From contig NC_135568.1 of NCBI RefSeq assembly GCF_964340395.1, positions 5,283,079 through 5,347,078 of the forward strand: a DNA stretch of 64,000 nt, written 5' to 3'. The notes under the pieces were generated by a model. The model saw only the letters and a list, made by a program, of their open reading frames with translations. It had not been told where the DNA came from and did no database searches. The DNA comes from Glandiceps talaboti (Eukaryota > Hemichordata > Enteropneusta > Spengelidae). Numbering within the stretch: the first letter of the stretch is position 1; each line of letters opens with the position of its first letter. Both the position numbers and the translations under genes were made by a program. Positions 25,619 to 50,035 of this stretch are shown here, one piece after another.

Positions 25619-26175
25619 GTAAGGCCTTTTTATATAATTGAATACAATTATGCTGGAAGCTGCCTTGCAGTTTTATTCCGTTTCTTAAAGAAAATGTCAT
25701 ACAGCCTTATGTGATACGGATTGCTACATCTGCTTAAGGAATACCCTTTGAAAAGGACCACGTTATAACAAGCGTGCAGTTAAATTAGATAATGCTATTG
25801 GTCAAATTTTGTATTTTATATAATTGCGTATCTATTCGATGTTATGAACGTCACGAGTACACGTTTCTTTATCAATGTGCTTCGATTAATGATTAATATA
25901 AACATAATGTTACAGAGTTATCCTAGTTTGGGATCATACTAAAGCTGCCCTAGTTGAACGGACACGTTAACTGTTTGGCAAGATTTTGTCATTTCGTACC
26001 CTGAACAGTATTGAGTGACCCGTGAATGACGTATTTGTGTAGGCGTACACATAATATAGTACAAGAAATCCAATCAAATTAGTTGTTTGGTTCGCAGCAA
26101 AGTATCGGCGATCAAAATTCAATATGTTACTGTACTATTCATGAACAGTACAGTATATAATTATTGGTATTTTAA

Positions 26176-26556
<381 letters not shown>

Positions 26557-26668
26557 TATAGATGGCTGAACATGTCTTCTCTTTCAAGAGAAGACGAGCG
26601 CTTTATCGCAGTGCTCACGAGTACCGATGGGCTGCAGTGTTTCATATGGTTTTTATTTGTCAACTCTG

Positions 26669-26810
26669 TGAGTGCAAATGTATTTTGCCAATGGATAAAT
26701 GTGAACGTATTCCAAGGATTTGAAAATGTATTGTAGTGTTGTTCATTCTGCTTCTCAACTAGGTAGACATATCTAGTCACGCATCGCAACAACGAACAAA
26801 ATTCACATGA
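26669..26810 (+). promoter_or_regulatory. Conserved upstream non-coding block, copy B
   Basis: Counterpart of 4045-4195, here about 3.8 kb before the ATG because repeats (minisatellite, microsatellites) have expanded the interval. Confidence 0.4.
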
Positions 26811-27629
26811 CGGCCATTAGTTCATTCCACCATCATTGATAGCATTTAAGTATAGACACTGTCGTGAAAGCTCCTCCATACAAAGACGAAACGTCTTTGT
26901 AAGTGCTGAACGATGGGAGTAGTATTTTATTGCGCACTTAAAAACTAGAGGCAGCTGTAATTCATAGCTTGAGATTATGTCGTTGTGTATCAATTGAAAA
27001 CACTATTAACTTAAATTCTGATGACTTTATAGTGGTGTAGATATAATATTGGGTTATATAACGTATCGTCGTAGTTCCAATTTCTGGAAAGGTTAATCGT
27101 TCACTGTTTAAATTTCTCAGTGAGGCTTTCAAGCTATCATTAATAGATACACTTGCACCTTGAGATCAGATTTCCTTGAAACCCACTGTAGCTTTAGCTA
27201 TGCAAGACTTTCCCATGAAGATTATTGCTGTCCTTCTCGTTGAAATATTAACGACACTTGCGGGTTTCACGGTTTTTGTTTAAGAAATTGACGATCTTCT
27301 AGATCTATTTTTCAACAAAGGTAACATAGTAGTCGGGGGCCATTTGGGTTGTACAATTTATTTCATTTCATTTCCGATCCGTCTACTTCGGAATTCTTGA
27401 ACACAGCAACTACAAAGGTTTACTTATTTTTAAGATGCATACAATTATATAGTTTGTATGAAGGTTTTAAAATATATACATTATCCCAGAATCGAATACC
27501 TGTAACGTGTAAAAAGGAGATTGCATGTCGTCAAACTATTTGTGCGCTCTTGTTCGTTTTCAAGCTTCTGAACTTAAAAATAGAACAATGTGTGCTTAGT
27601 AGTGAAATACAAAGTAAGGTAAGGATTTT

Positions 27630-27925
27630 ATCTACAAGAATGTGCTCACTTTGATTGTAGTAGATTACAAGAATGTACACACTTTGATTGTAGTGTATTA
27701 CCAGCATGTATACACTTTGATTGTAGTGGATTACAAGAATGTACACACTTTGATTGTAGTGGATTGGTAGAATGTACACACTTTGATCATAGTGGATTAC
27801 AGGAATGTGCACACTTTGATTGTAGTGGATTACAAGAATGTGCACACTTTGATTGTAGTAGATTGGTAGAATGTAGACACTTTGATTGTAGTGGATGACA
27901 AGAATGTACACAGTCTAAGTTTAGG
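27630..27925 (+). repeat. 33-bp minisatellite, about 9 units
   Basis: Unit core ACAAGAATGTACACACTTTG then ATTGTAGTGG. Because 33 is divisible by 3, the minus strand stays open as an 11-residue repeat (core VIHYNQS), but there is no other sign of coding. Absent from the copy A upstream flank. Confidence 0.9.
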
Positions 27926-30180
27926 GTATTGCAAGCCTATACTTTGATTTCATACTGCATGTATAAATCAGCATCTGTATGCTATCTAGCGGTAGAATAC
28001 AAAACAAAAGAAGAGTTTGACAGAGACTGTAGTTCGGGACAGGCGATAAAAGTACTTGTATCTTACATAACTTTTAGATGGGCTATCAGAATTGATCTAT
28101 GAATCATGCAATATGTTCGAGATGGAATAAATCAAAAACTGCAAAAATATCAGGTAAACAAGTATAAGCTAACCCAACCCACGCTCAAGTACTTCAATTT
28201 TGTGTGTTTTCACAGTTATTGTCTTTTCGACATATGATTTACTGTGCAGGTATATACGTAGGTGGTTTATTTACTCAAACGTATAAATGATTCCAAAATA
28301 ATGATAACAAAAACAAAAGAGAGAAGAAAAATGGGGAGTCAAGAAATAGCTTACAGCTAGTCTAGCCTGACCCCCGACATTGTACATTGTGAATGATAAC
28401 AATAAGAGGGTTCAGCCATCAAGGGGACTGAAATACATACATAACTGATCTGGGAGAAGAAGAAAAAATATATGTACACACAAAGGTCTCGTTTACTACA
28501 TGAAAAAGTCTAATACAATAAACGAAAAGTCTATACCTCTGTACGTTTACAATTTAATCACCTCTATTGCTCTATTAAATATCATGCTGCAAAAGTCCGG
28601 TTTAATGTGAAAGAGAACCTTCTGCTATTTTAGTTCGTTACCGCCTACCTTTCGCCTGCAGGTCTTAAACCATATTGTCATTCAAGCAATGTGCCTAGTA
28701 GAATCTTACGTGTAAAGGTAATACGTAACTTAGACATAACCATTTTTCATTTGAAGCTCGCACCAGATCTCGAAGTCCGGCGATTTTTATTCATCGCTTT
28801 GTAAATCATACTATGTTCTCTGTGCAATCTACCTTTTCATCTGCCTGCAGGTTTTTAAACGTATTGTCATTCAAGTAAATGCATTTCCCAAGTTTCTGGT
28901 GTAGGTACGTCAAAAGATACAATATCAATGTGTCTTGTAAAGCAAGCATTAGGCAAACGCGTGACCGGCGAACATACATTTTGCCATCCTTCTGAAATCA
29001 GTAATCACATGGAGTCACGATTTAGGTCTTTAAACGTGGTTAATCGATGATATTCGAATCAGTGTGCAGAAAAAAATTAGACAATTATGAAATATGGAGA
29101 AGAGGGTGGGCGAGGAAATGAGAAGGAGAGAGGATACGAGTATAAAATGACGCAAAGGAGAGTACACTAATGATAACCCAACAGCAATCCCAGGAAATTA
29201 CTGTATTTATCGGCCACGACTCTATAAATGTCTGAACTAAATAACATCTCACCTTTTTTTCAAACGAACACGACAAGCATCGACCGCACCGTTATTCTGT
29301 ACTCAGTAAAAGAGTTGACCTTTTCGGGAACAAGCACTACTGGTTCCTTATCAACGAGTTCTTCAGGCGTACCCAGATCGATCCAATACAACTATTGCAA
29401 TCTGCACTTTCATTCGGAATGTAAAACTACGATATGCTGTTTTAGATATCCTCCGTTTAATAGTTAACAGAGGTTCAGACTACATAAACGCATTTCTTAA
29501 ATAGAATAGTATTCAGCATACGATTCCACTATAGATCCTCCACATGTACACAGGATCCATGGTTCCACGATGAGTACTCTATTTGAAACGATGCTATAGA
29601 AAGTAGCTCTATTCATGAAATATGCTGTTCAACCGGTGAAGAGCATCATAAGATTTCACTTTGTAAATCTTTTGTATCACAAGAAACAGATTGCCTCAAA
29701 ACTATAGAAATGCGGCCTGATTAAAATAAAATGTGTGAAATTATATGTCGGTTGCAATTGACAGTAAAAAACATTTACAGATTTCTAAGGTTCTGTTAGC
29801 AAAGGAGGCCTGACGAAAGATAACAGTTTCTCGCCTTATGAGTCTAAAATTGACTATACCCTATCATATGTAATCACTATAATGATACCTGTACCAACCT
29901 CGCTAAATCATGGCATGTAAAGAGCGTGAGAAGATGTTAAAAATCGGGTTATCATGACCTATAGCACTGCCCACATGTTAATTGCGAGTCTGTGTATAAT
30001 TGTTATCCTTGATGAGCTAAACCTTGGTACAGGATACACAATTCCAGGACAACTAAACATCAATTAGCAAAGTGTTATCCGGTTGAGTTTTCCAAACAAA
30101 CGTCAAGCTTTTCCTTTGCTTTATATTTACCTGCTATGTCAACATTTCGCCATTTTGGAAGTGCTGCAAGTTTACACATA
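27926..30180. other. Upstream flank of copy B with no recognised feature
   Basis: AT-rich, non-repetitive, stop-dense. Nothing supportable was seen between the minisatellite and the (TATG)n tract. Confidence 0.5.
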
Positions 30181-30187
30181 AGAAAAA

Positions 30188-30209
30188 TGTATGTATGTAT
30201 GTATGTATG

Positions 30210-30241
<32 letters not shown>

Positions 30242-30263
30242 TGTATGTATGTGTGTGTGTGTA

Positions 30264-30294
<31 letters not shown>

Positions 30295-30443
30295 ATGTAT
30301 GTATGTATGTATGTATGTATGTATGTATGTATGTATGTATGCTTGTGTGTGTGTATGTATGTGTGTATGTATGTATGTATGTATGCATGTATGTATGTAT
30401 GTATGTATGTATGTATGTATGTATGTATGTATGTATGCATGCA
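30188..30443 (+). repeat. (TATG)n microsatellite upstream of copy B
   Basis: Positional counterpart of 4911-5172, ending about 150 bp before the copy B ATG. Confidence 0.95.
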
Positions 30444-30589
30444 TGCACGTAAGCACGTACACACGCGTGCATGCATGTTGGTAGCTGTTTGTTTAATGAC
30501 GACATTTAGAAACACCTAACCTTTCTTCATTACATTCTACAGGACTGCAAATCGCAACTGCATGTTTAAATCTTTGAACGTGAGAACCA

Positions 30590-40909
<10,320 letters not shown>

Positions 40910-41520
40910 TCTGCTATAAAATGTGATCTTGTTTCATTAAAAGTTAATGTTAAAGTTAATGTTATCTTTGATTTTACTAAAATATATCGTTACAATCGTA
41001 GACTACTATAGTGAGTTACAATGCATGAAAGTCAGTTGAATACAAAACGTTGTCTGGCTCAGCAACAGAAACTACTAACATCCGTGCCTTCTCATAGCTG
41101 TCACATCAAATATCGTACTATAAGCACTGCGAATTATTGAGTGTTATTATTCAAGTGTTTGGTTTCTTGACTGTCAATCAATCATATGCAAGAATACTCC
41201 AGGTAGACTGCGCCTCTGGAACAAATTTGAAAGAAATTTGGCGTCCGCCATTTTGTTTTCAAGGAAACAGATAATCTTTTTCCGGTAGCGGATCCGGAAA
41301 TATCATTTCACTTTATTCATCGGCCATATTGGATTCTAAAATGGCTCAATTCTGACGTCATTTTGATCTCTAATTCAAAGGTTTTGTACAGTAACCTTTG
41401 ATTTGATTCCTAAATTTAATAGAGGTGGGTTGGCGTCACGAACACAGTGGCAACAAATTTAAAGTTTAAACTGTATTTCCGGGGCGCAGTTCATGTTAAG
41501 AAGTCACTTTTACCAAGCGC

Positions 41521-41526
41521 AATAAA
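41521..41526 (+). terminator. Candidate poly(A) signal of copy B
   Basis: AATAAA about 610 nt after the stop codon. No closer canonical signal was noticed; variant signals cannot be excluded. Confidence 0.3.
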
Positions 41527-42118
41527 GACGTCGCAAAGCCGCCAGGCTTTTAAGATTTTAAGATTAAAGTATTAATATTATATGTCAAATATCTTTTAGC
41601 GTAATTTTCAGTCATTTACCTTTCTCTTTACGTATATTATTCATTGTGTTCCTCTTCAATTATGTAGCTTTGCCCTTTTGCCAAATTGTTGTCTCTTTGG
41701 GTGAAGTTAATGGAACTGTGATATCGTATATGGATTGTTGAAATTAATGGAATAGAAATGAATACTGGCTATGATTTTACAATTTAGGATCATAAGGTAC
41801 AATGAGTGTTAATTTAACAGTAGTAAGCTTTTGTAGGAGCTACTGATATAACTTTAATTACTAATAAATTTCCATTTCAAAGTTTATTTAAATTAGATGT
41901 CGCGGTAATTAATGACTTTTTAAATGAATTCAATTGACTTAGCTATTGTACTTTTATTTGGAATGTAATTTAATGAAACATTTGAGTTGACGTGTTATGT
42001 GCATATCTTTAAACCCTATAGTAACTGTTATGTAAAGTCTAATGTTTTATCTTCTATGAATGTATAAAAAGGCAGCATTTCTTGTGATATTTTTGAAGGC
42101 ATTTTATGCACATATGCA

Positions 42119-42230
<112 letters not shown>

Positions 42231-42997
42231 ACTGGTATGGCTTTAACAAATGTACGGATTTTTTTTCCACATACAGTGCACACGTCAATACAATTATATG
42301 AAAAGTCGCATCTTCCTTATCCTTTATGAATCATATTCATAAGAAATTCGTATTGCACAGAGTCTTTGTAAAGTATGAAATTTCGGATCATGGGACATAA
42401 TTCAGTATATCATCAGCATTTAAGTTAATCTCTGTGAATACCCTTACAGCCTACATTATTAAAATAGGAAAGATGTCACGTCTTCAGTACATAGTCGATC
42501 TTAAAAAGGTAGTGATACATGCTATGATATCCTTGGACTTACCTTGATGGTTAACTTTCACTTTTATGGTGTCATGTATTTCGTAAAAAAAAACTTCCTT
42601 TAAGGCCGTTCCTATTACCGACCTTATCAGATGTGATTGTGTAGTAACACTTTTTCTTCGCGGGATCAATGTCATTTAAAAGTATTCCCTGGGACGAAAG
42701 CGCTATTTTTTGCCATTAAAAGTTAACGATCAATGCATACCGCACATTATGCCAGAAGCCCGACCCCAAGATAGTCTCCACGTGTTCACTCGTCTTTTCC
42801 TTTTATCACAGTCATTTAAGAAACCGCTTTCTTTGAAGATTAGCGATCCAAACATTAATTCACCCCTAGCATTTATATTTTTCACAATAAATCTGCAAGT
42901 GAATTAAACTTGTTCTGTCAAACGTGCGGCATATGGGGTTTGAGAAACATGGACAAAATCGGCACTGTATTACATTGTTTGTGTGTTACTACCAAAC

Positions 42998-43351
42998 CAG
43001 AGTGACTATAGCATTTTAATCAGGCAGCACATCACTTTACTTCTCACACAACAATTTTGTTGCAAATTACATAAAGCAAAACGCACTAATAGCGTGGAAA
43101 TACATAAAAATGATACGTTGATCTACATTTTATCTCACTGCGAACACAAATTAATCAACATCACTGTCCGATGAGATGAGGAAGATTCAAACACATAACT
43201 GTATATCTTTGTGTTCACAGCGAAATAAAATGTGATAAAATTGTATGTGTCTGGGTGCTATCAGCTTATAGCCTCTGTTTTGTAGCAGACAAATTGTTGT
43301 GTGAGATGTTTAAATATGGTACCGCCTAATTGAAATTCTACAGTCTTTCTG
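42998..43351. mobile_element. MITE-like element, family 4, second copy
   Basis: Left CAGAGTGACTATAGCATTTT, right CTAATTGAAATTCTACAGTC then TTTCTG: inverted ends. Central palindrome with ATTTTATCTCACTGCGAACAC and GTGTTCACAGCGAAATAAAA. Confidence 0.55.
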
Positions 43352-44017
43352 TTTAAATTGGTAGTGTATTCATCTCAAGAAGACTTGCAATACCCGTGCA
43401 CTACTGATTCAGAAATATTCTTTAAGTTAATAATCGTCCAGCCAAGGAAAATACGAGTGACCTAAGGGGCCTTGTCCCTTGTCACTTGTATTCAGAATAT
43501 CATAAATAAACTAAGTGATGACGTAATTTATGATAGGTATCAAGAATTTTCAGGAAATCCCTGCAATCAACTGTTCTGACAATGCCAATTGTACTGTCAT
43601 AGAAGACATACACCGACATTTTCATTAAAAAATAATTATACTGGGATGAAGTTTTACTGTATTTTCATTTGAGTAAAAGGCTTATAAACTCAACCAGTGT
43701 CACTTTAAATAACGGTACGCTGGAAAAAAATATATTATTTACTAAGAAATTGGATTGTATGTGTTATTCCATAACTCGATCGTTATCTTACAAGTCGCAT
43801 TTCTTGTAGACGTTCCCACGTCTACAATGTGATGAGAGTAGCAGGTAAACTTCCGTGGAATCAAATTTGTCCTCTGCTATATTGCGCCTGTTTTGAACTG
43901 GTAGCCATTATTTCCGAATAATTTATCTCAACAATACCTGTATTTAAAAACGACTTCCAAAATAAAGATTTGAATATTGAGAAACAGAAGGCTGAAGATA
44001 GGGTAGACGGATGGATG

Positions 44018-44081
<64 letters not shown>
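44018..44081 (+). repeat. (GACA)n microsatellite
   Basis: About 16 units, intergenic. Confidence 0.95.
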
Positions 44082-45000
44082 TATGCAAGTGAGTCTGAAT
44101 ACCCTGATCACTACCATGGAGCAAGAATAATAATTCGGCGATATATTTCTCAATATAACAACCAAGTAGTATGTTAGGTGAATTAAAATACGTCGCCATA
44201 AAAGTGATCAAACTATAGATAGGAACGATGGAGCACTGCTGCATGAGCCGCTTATGAATATTAGTCCTTCAACCCTCGTCTGTTGACAGACTTAAAACTT
44301 GGGAATGAACTATGTGACACTGTGTCAAATGAAACCGAGCGACTGTCGACGCCGTCTTCTCTTTGAAATTCTACGATTGTCTGTATTTCGGCGACCCTTT
44401 GGTTCGAGATGTAATTCCTCGGAATCGGGCAAAATTGGACGTAAATACAAAAGGTCTCTTTTCTATAATTGTGCGTACGTACGTACGTACATTGGATTGA
44501 ATTTTCTATGAAGACGATATTATATTTCAGATCCCCGGATAAGTGTTATCATCGCAAAATTACCGTATTTAACATAAGAGTCGTGTCTTTCTATTTAGCA
44601 ACGTAAATTGCTTAAAATTGATCGATGCCAGTGAATGCATAACAACTCACATTTTTACTTTCAAATAAAGGCAATTAACGTTTGGCAAGGCTCGCCAATT
44701 ACCCGACTCGCGAAATACGTTTAATGTAATGTGCTTCGGGACTATTTTTCTACACGTTGCCATATGGAAACTTGTTTCTGATACTTTTGAAGTGAAAACT
44801 TGAGTCTCGTCTTCAAGAAAATCTATACTTTTATATTTTCCAATAGAGTTAACAATGACCTTTATGTTCAATAAAATGTACCGTGACGGTTGATTTTTCC
44901 ATTTTATTTTACATATGTAACTGACAATGGGTGTGAGCTTGTGCGAACAAACAGCGAAGACTAAATCTTTAATTTGTGATGCCCATACAACGTTAATAAT

Positions 45001-45440
45001 GACGCTCAATAAGCGAATATCGTTCGTTTAGGACAATCCCCACCCACCCACCCACCCATCCATCCACCCCCACCCCCTCTTCTAAACGAACGTTCACAAG
45101 TGCGACATCACACGTTTATATATGATGTAAAAAATGATGAAAATTGTAGCGAAAATTGTAAACATGAAGTTCCAACCTTATGAACCTGTTTACTGAGATG
45201 ATGGTAAACACATCAAAATACCACCAGAAACCAAGCACTGTATCTCACATTAGAAGTAATTAATTTGTATCACCTTATCAACATCTCAGTAGTAAATACA
45301 GAAGCTTTTATCACTGAAGGTGTGAAAGTTTTCGAAACTCAGTTAGGAGTGCGAAAATAAAGTTCAGCAATCGCATTGATGCCAGACCCCCTAACGAAGT
45401 TCACTTGTTGAGTTTGTGCAATTGTGTGACATTGTGTGAT
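45001..45440. mobile_element. MITE-like element, family 3 (GTTCGTTTAGG end)
   Basis: Alignable along its length to 50815-51232 (shared TTTATATATGATG, TTATCAACATCTCAGTAGTA, GAAGGTGTGAAAGTTTTCGA). Its ends are complementary (left TCGTTCGTTTAGG; right CCCCTAACGAAGTTC...GTGTGACATTG). It contains a short (CCAC)n tract. Confidence 0.6.
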
Positions 45441-46873
45441 TATAAACTACGTGTATCTTCAGAGTGGCGTTTATAACAAGTTCAATGTACCGGTACACTG
45501 TGACTGAAAATGATCGTGTTCAAGTGCCACTTTACTTGCAGCTCTTGATCTTCGAGTTACACGTATACAGAACTAGCTGAAAATTTCAAAAGCAAAATCA
45601 TGTCTTGCACAGTGGGTATCCCGGCAGTATTTCTATTAACAAGCGGTATTGCCTTGAACTCCCAGTGGATATTCTGGAGCAGTTACTTTATGTTCATGCT
45701 ATACCTACAATTATTTAACCCCTTATGGCGTTATTCCTGTTTTTGATAAATTCTCATGAGATAGGTAGACCATCTGAATCTACTAGGATGGTGTCTGTGT
45801 GAGGTAAAGCCGTGCAAGCTAAATAACCCCCTTATGTGACTGAATTCTGTGAACCCCACCATTAGTATCTACAGGCTATCTGAGCATTGGAATGAAATGA
45901 AAATGCTACGAAGCAGCTCAGTTCCTGAATGCTACATGATACTATTATGAATCAGATGTAAACTAAATGCCTTCCATAAAGGCAAACCTTTAGGTTGTTG
46001 CTCATTCACAACATGTCAAAGACATGATATTGTATATCCTTTAAGTCACTACATCAATAAATAAAATGTAGCTTTGGAACTCTGGCTGACACATTACACA
46101 AATCCGCTTCTGCAAAAGTTTGGTGGATTTTCAACTCCTCATAACTTTTAGTAGAGTCCACCATTTTAGATACTGTAAAAACGTAAACCTCAACTGACAT
46201 CTCAAATTTCATGAATTCTTATGTGCTTTAAATGACCATAGTAAAAAATGAGTTTCTTTGTGTACTGGTCCATTCCAGAATTTTCGGTAGAAAGAGGGGT
46301 ATTTTGACCCGGAAGTTGAAACTGACCTGGTTAGACCGATGATCTTCCCACGCATGCTTTCATAGCAAACAGAAACATATTGGAGTGCAAACACGCATGA
46401 TCAATGAAGTACAAACAAGATATTCAATTTTGATTGAGAATTAAATAGTGAAGAGATCATATGAATTTATCTCGGCCAATTCTCCAGCATGATGCATACC
46501 TACAGATGCGATCTTACAGCCAGCACAGCATGCAATGTGAAGCATTTATAAAACTTTGTGTAGGCTTCACCTTAGCTAGAATTTTAAAGATCTAATTACC
46601 AAACATATGCAAGTAACTTGTTAAAACTAAAAGCTACACCAATAATATTACGCTTTCGTATCACAGATATATCTACCAAATTATATTGAATTTGAAGCAT
46701 GCATTCTTAAGATATAGCCTAATTACCGAAAACCATTAATTACTTAAATTGCTCATTAATATTCATGAAATTGTTACCAAAACTTAATCAGTTCTTGCCA
46801 TTACCCTACAGAACATGTGCATCAAATTTTGTTTGAATTGAGTGAGCCAGTCGTTTTTGGGAAAATGGTAATA

Positions 46874-46902
46874 CAGACAGACAGACAGACAGACAGACAG
46901 AA
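46874..46902 (+). repeat. Short (CAGA)n tract
   Basis: About 7 units, intergenic. Confidence 0.9.
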
Positions 46903-48849
46903 TTGTCGTCCCCAATATATGACCTTCCTTACGGAAAGTAAAAAGGAGCTATCAACAAACTAGGACAGACACAAACTAAAAGTATTGTTGTTACATGCAA
47001 TAGATTGGGAGATAGTGTGCATTGGTTACGTACATATATAGCTAAAATGATGTTGGCTTCATGTTTCACTCATCGGATATTACATTTTTGACACAAAGAT
47101 AGACATATTTCAACTCTAGACTAACAATAATACAGTAACAATAAACACAGCAGGATCCTTCACCCAATCATGTTGAACACTGATAAATATTGCTACATCT
47201 TTTCACAGAGCAGTGAAAACAGGCTTCTAATGAAAACATTACACATGGACTTGGTGATTTTAATGGCTGCAATGGTTTATTTTCTAACTGATAATCAACA
47301 TTTCACTACTTCTACATCCCCACTGTGCATGACACCTATGTAACTGTGTCTTCTGCATTAGAAGTTGCATGAGGGTGTGTAGTAGATGTCATGTTGCCTG
47401 AGTGAAACACTAAGCCTACATCATTTTAGCTGTAATCATTCTGTGCTGTAATCAAGATAGAATGTGTGGCTTCGAGAGGACTTTGCAATCTGAGTTGTCA
47501 CCCTACTGCCTGTGCAATAACAACATGTCACACATTATTATTAGTTGGTGTATATCTTTGTTAGCTTATAGTTCACTTTCTGTGGTAATAATTTGTTGAT
47601 ACCTGACTTGTCCATTCCCTGGCATGGCAAGCTAAACTCTTAAAGCAATTTCAAGTCCTTGCCATTTTCTCTCTGATTGACAAAATTAATATCCTAGGTG
47701 TAAAATATAGCATCAAAACAGAGCTAAACAAGTGTTGAAGTAGTTCTTAAATTACTTGCTAAATGTGTCCTGATTCAGTACAAGCGAGTTCAGTGGAACA
47801 CCTCAAATGTACAATATCACATTTTAACACTACAAACTAGTGAAATATTTGATATTTGCCAAAACATGGCAAATCATTTTGGTGACCCTTCATATTTCTG
47901 TATTTCTCATTTACCTGAGTGACCCTACACTATGAAATCTTACTGAATTTTATTAAGATGGCACCCTCTATGGCTGGATAAAGCAATTAGGACACAATGC
48001 CAAAAAAATGAGAAAAGAATGGTTTCTGGTCAGCACACATATCACTTAAATACCCATGCATCAGGCTTTTTAGTATGTGCATGTCCAGCTCACATACTCT
48101 GCAGATCTTTGGGGAAAACAAAAATAACCCTCCCTACTTCAGTGAAGAAAAACTGCAGAACCAATCATGAACAAGCAAATGACATCTGTCCCACATACAC
48201 ACTTGCTCTAAAGTAGTAAATAAAAAGAACAGTAACTGCCATAAATAGTAGATTGAGTGACAGGTTTGTTGAGAATTAAAAAAAAAATTCACATCATTGC
48301 ACCACTTTAGACAAAATGCCCTGACCAGAAACAATTCTTATTTTTGAAACCAAGTGTGTTTCTGGGAAAATTATTGTTAATTTGATGATTTTCGAGACCT
48401 TTAATAAATCACAGTGGATCTTTATGCCTTCTGACTGTAAATTCTATATGGCTTCCAGACTGTTAAAAGTTGGAATAGGACTTTGAAAGCATCACCAACA
48501 TGTACACACATTTAACTCTAAATGAACAGGTAAACACTATCAAAAGCATTAAAGAAATCCTCAATGTTTTAGGAAAAGCTTTTACTCTTCTGCAATATGA
48601 TTTGTGAAGGAGTCCCGATTTTTTCATTTTTATCTTGTTTTTTTTTCTTGTTCCTTTTGTACTCATTTTTATCTTGTCTATTTATCTGTAGCTTTACTAA
48701 GGAGAAATAGTGTATAGAGACATTGAAATGTTTTACACATATGGCAATAAAGAATCTGAAATTGTGGAATTTTATGTTAACCGACTGTCTGACCAATCAT
48801 CATTTTAAAAGTGTATATGAAGCATAGGAAGAGATAGGGTCACTCTAAC

Positions 48850-49352
48850 ATTGATACCGGTGCAATGTATATATTAACATAGATTTATAGACATCAGCTG
48901 TTATGACAAGCTGATACTGGTATACATTAACATAGCTAAATTTATGGCCATCTGCTGTTATAGCAAGTTGATACTGGTATATATTAAAATAGCTAGATTT
49001 ATGGTCATCTGCTGTTATAGCAAGTTGATACTACAGGGGTGAACAAATCCACTGGTCCTTGGTCCCGAACTAGCGATTTTTTTGGGTGGACCACACAAAT
49101 CTTACTTTGTTTGGTCCGTGAATATACAGATTCATATGTAAGATTTAATGTTTCACATTAGCGGGATCTGAGACCACTAATTCTTTCAGCAAGACCACTG
49201 GATTTTTTAAGGCACTGGTGCGGGGACCACCAGTTCACAAAATGATTTGTTCACCCCTGTTAACTGTTATATATTAACATAGATTTATGGCCATCTGCTG
49301 TTATAGCAAGTTGATACTGGTATATATTAACATAGCTAGATTTATGGCCATC
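48850..49352 (+). repeat. Approximately 57-bp minisatellite interrupted by a MITE
   Basis: About five units of GATACTGGTATATATTAACA...TATGGCCATCTGCTGTTATA. The hAT-like MITE 49034-49259 splits one unit. Confidence 0.8.
49034..49259. mobile_element. hAT-like MITE, family 2 (TIR CAGGGGTGAACAAAT)
   Basis: 226 bp with perfect 15-bp terminal inverted repeats. The CAGGGG start is typical of hAT-superfamily ends. No ORF. It is inserted inside a 57-bp tandem repeat array. Confidence 0.75.
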
Positions 49353-49463
49353 TGCTTGCAATACAAAGCAAAATACAGCACAAATCATGCATTTGAGGTA
49401 CCTCACACGCCTGCTAGAAAACTTATTTCAGTGAACAATGTAAATAAAAAGTTTGCACTTTAC

Positions 49464-49469
49464 TTTATT
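49464..49469 (-). terminator. Candidate poly(A) signal of PA2G4
   Basis: TTTATT on the plus strand (AATAAA on the minus strand), about 570 nt beyond the stop codon. It is the first one met going downstream of the coding region. Confidence 0.5.
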
Positions 49470-50035
49470 TAGCTCTTTTCATTTTTTCAAGAACAAAGCT
49501 GTGCCACCTTTCTCAAGTGTATACAATACAATGTATTTCAGTATAGTGTCTACAAAGTCAAAAGTACAATATAAAAATTCCACTATGTCAGAAGTATCCT
49601 GTCCTCCCTGCTGCTGAATATGATCCGTACTCAACAAAAAAACCACAGATTGGGTGTAACACAGTACAAATAAGGCTACTGATAAAGAGAGACAATATAT
49701 AAATGAAACATTTTGTCATTAAGCATACACTTCCTATTACTTCGGCTCAAAGGACCCAATGCTAGAGCAGTTTTCTTGCAGCCCATAAAATCATGACTGA
49801 ATCTCATTCAATACACGTCTTTTCTTATCTTTTTTAATCAGATAGTTATACAAACTCTATTATCAAATCATTCCAAAATTGACCAAGTCTTCCAAATAAA
49901 TCCTATTCCGTTCTCCACATCTTTCACAGAAATTTCAGTCGCAGTACTTTTCATAATGACCTTGTGAACTTTGACCTGTTGAGAGTACATTGTTTTATGA
50001 CCTTGTGAACTATGAACTTTGACCTGTCAGTTTCC

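Noticed and set aside
26880-26900. Hairpin with a GACGAAACGTC centre, first considered as another hammerhead
   Set aside because: No CUGANGA box or NUH site in a workable position; just a 9-bp hairpin.
27531-27911. Minus-strand ORF of 126 codons with an 11-residue repeat
   Set aside because: It is the 33-bp minisatellite read in frame. No flanking coding sequence or paralogous conservation.
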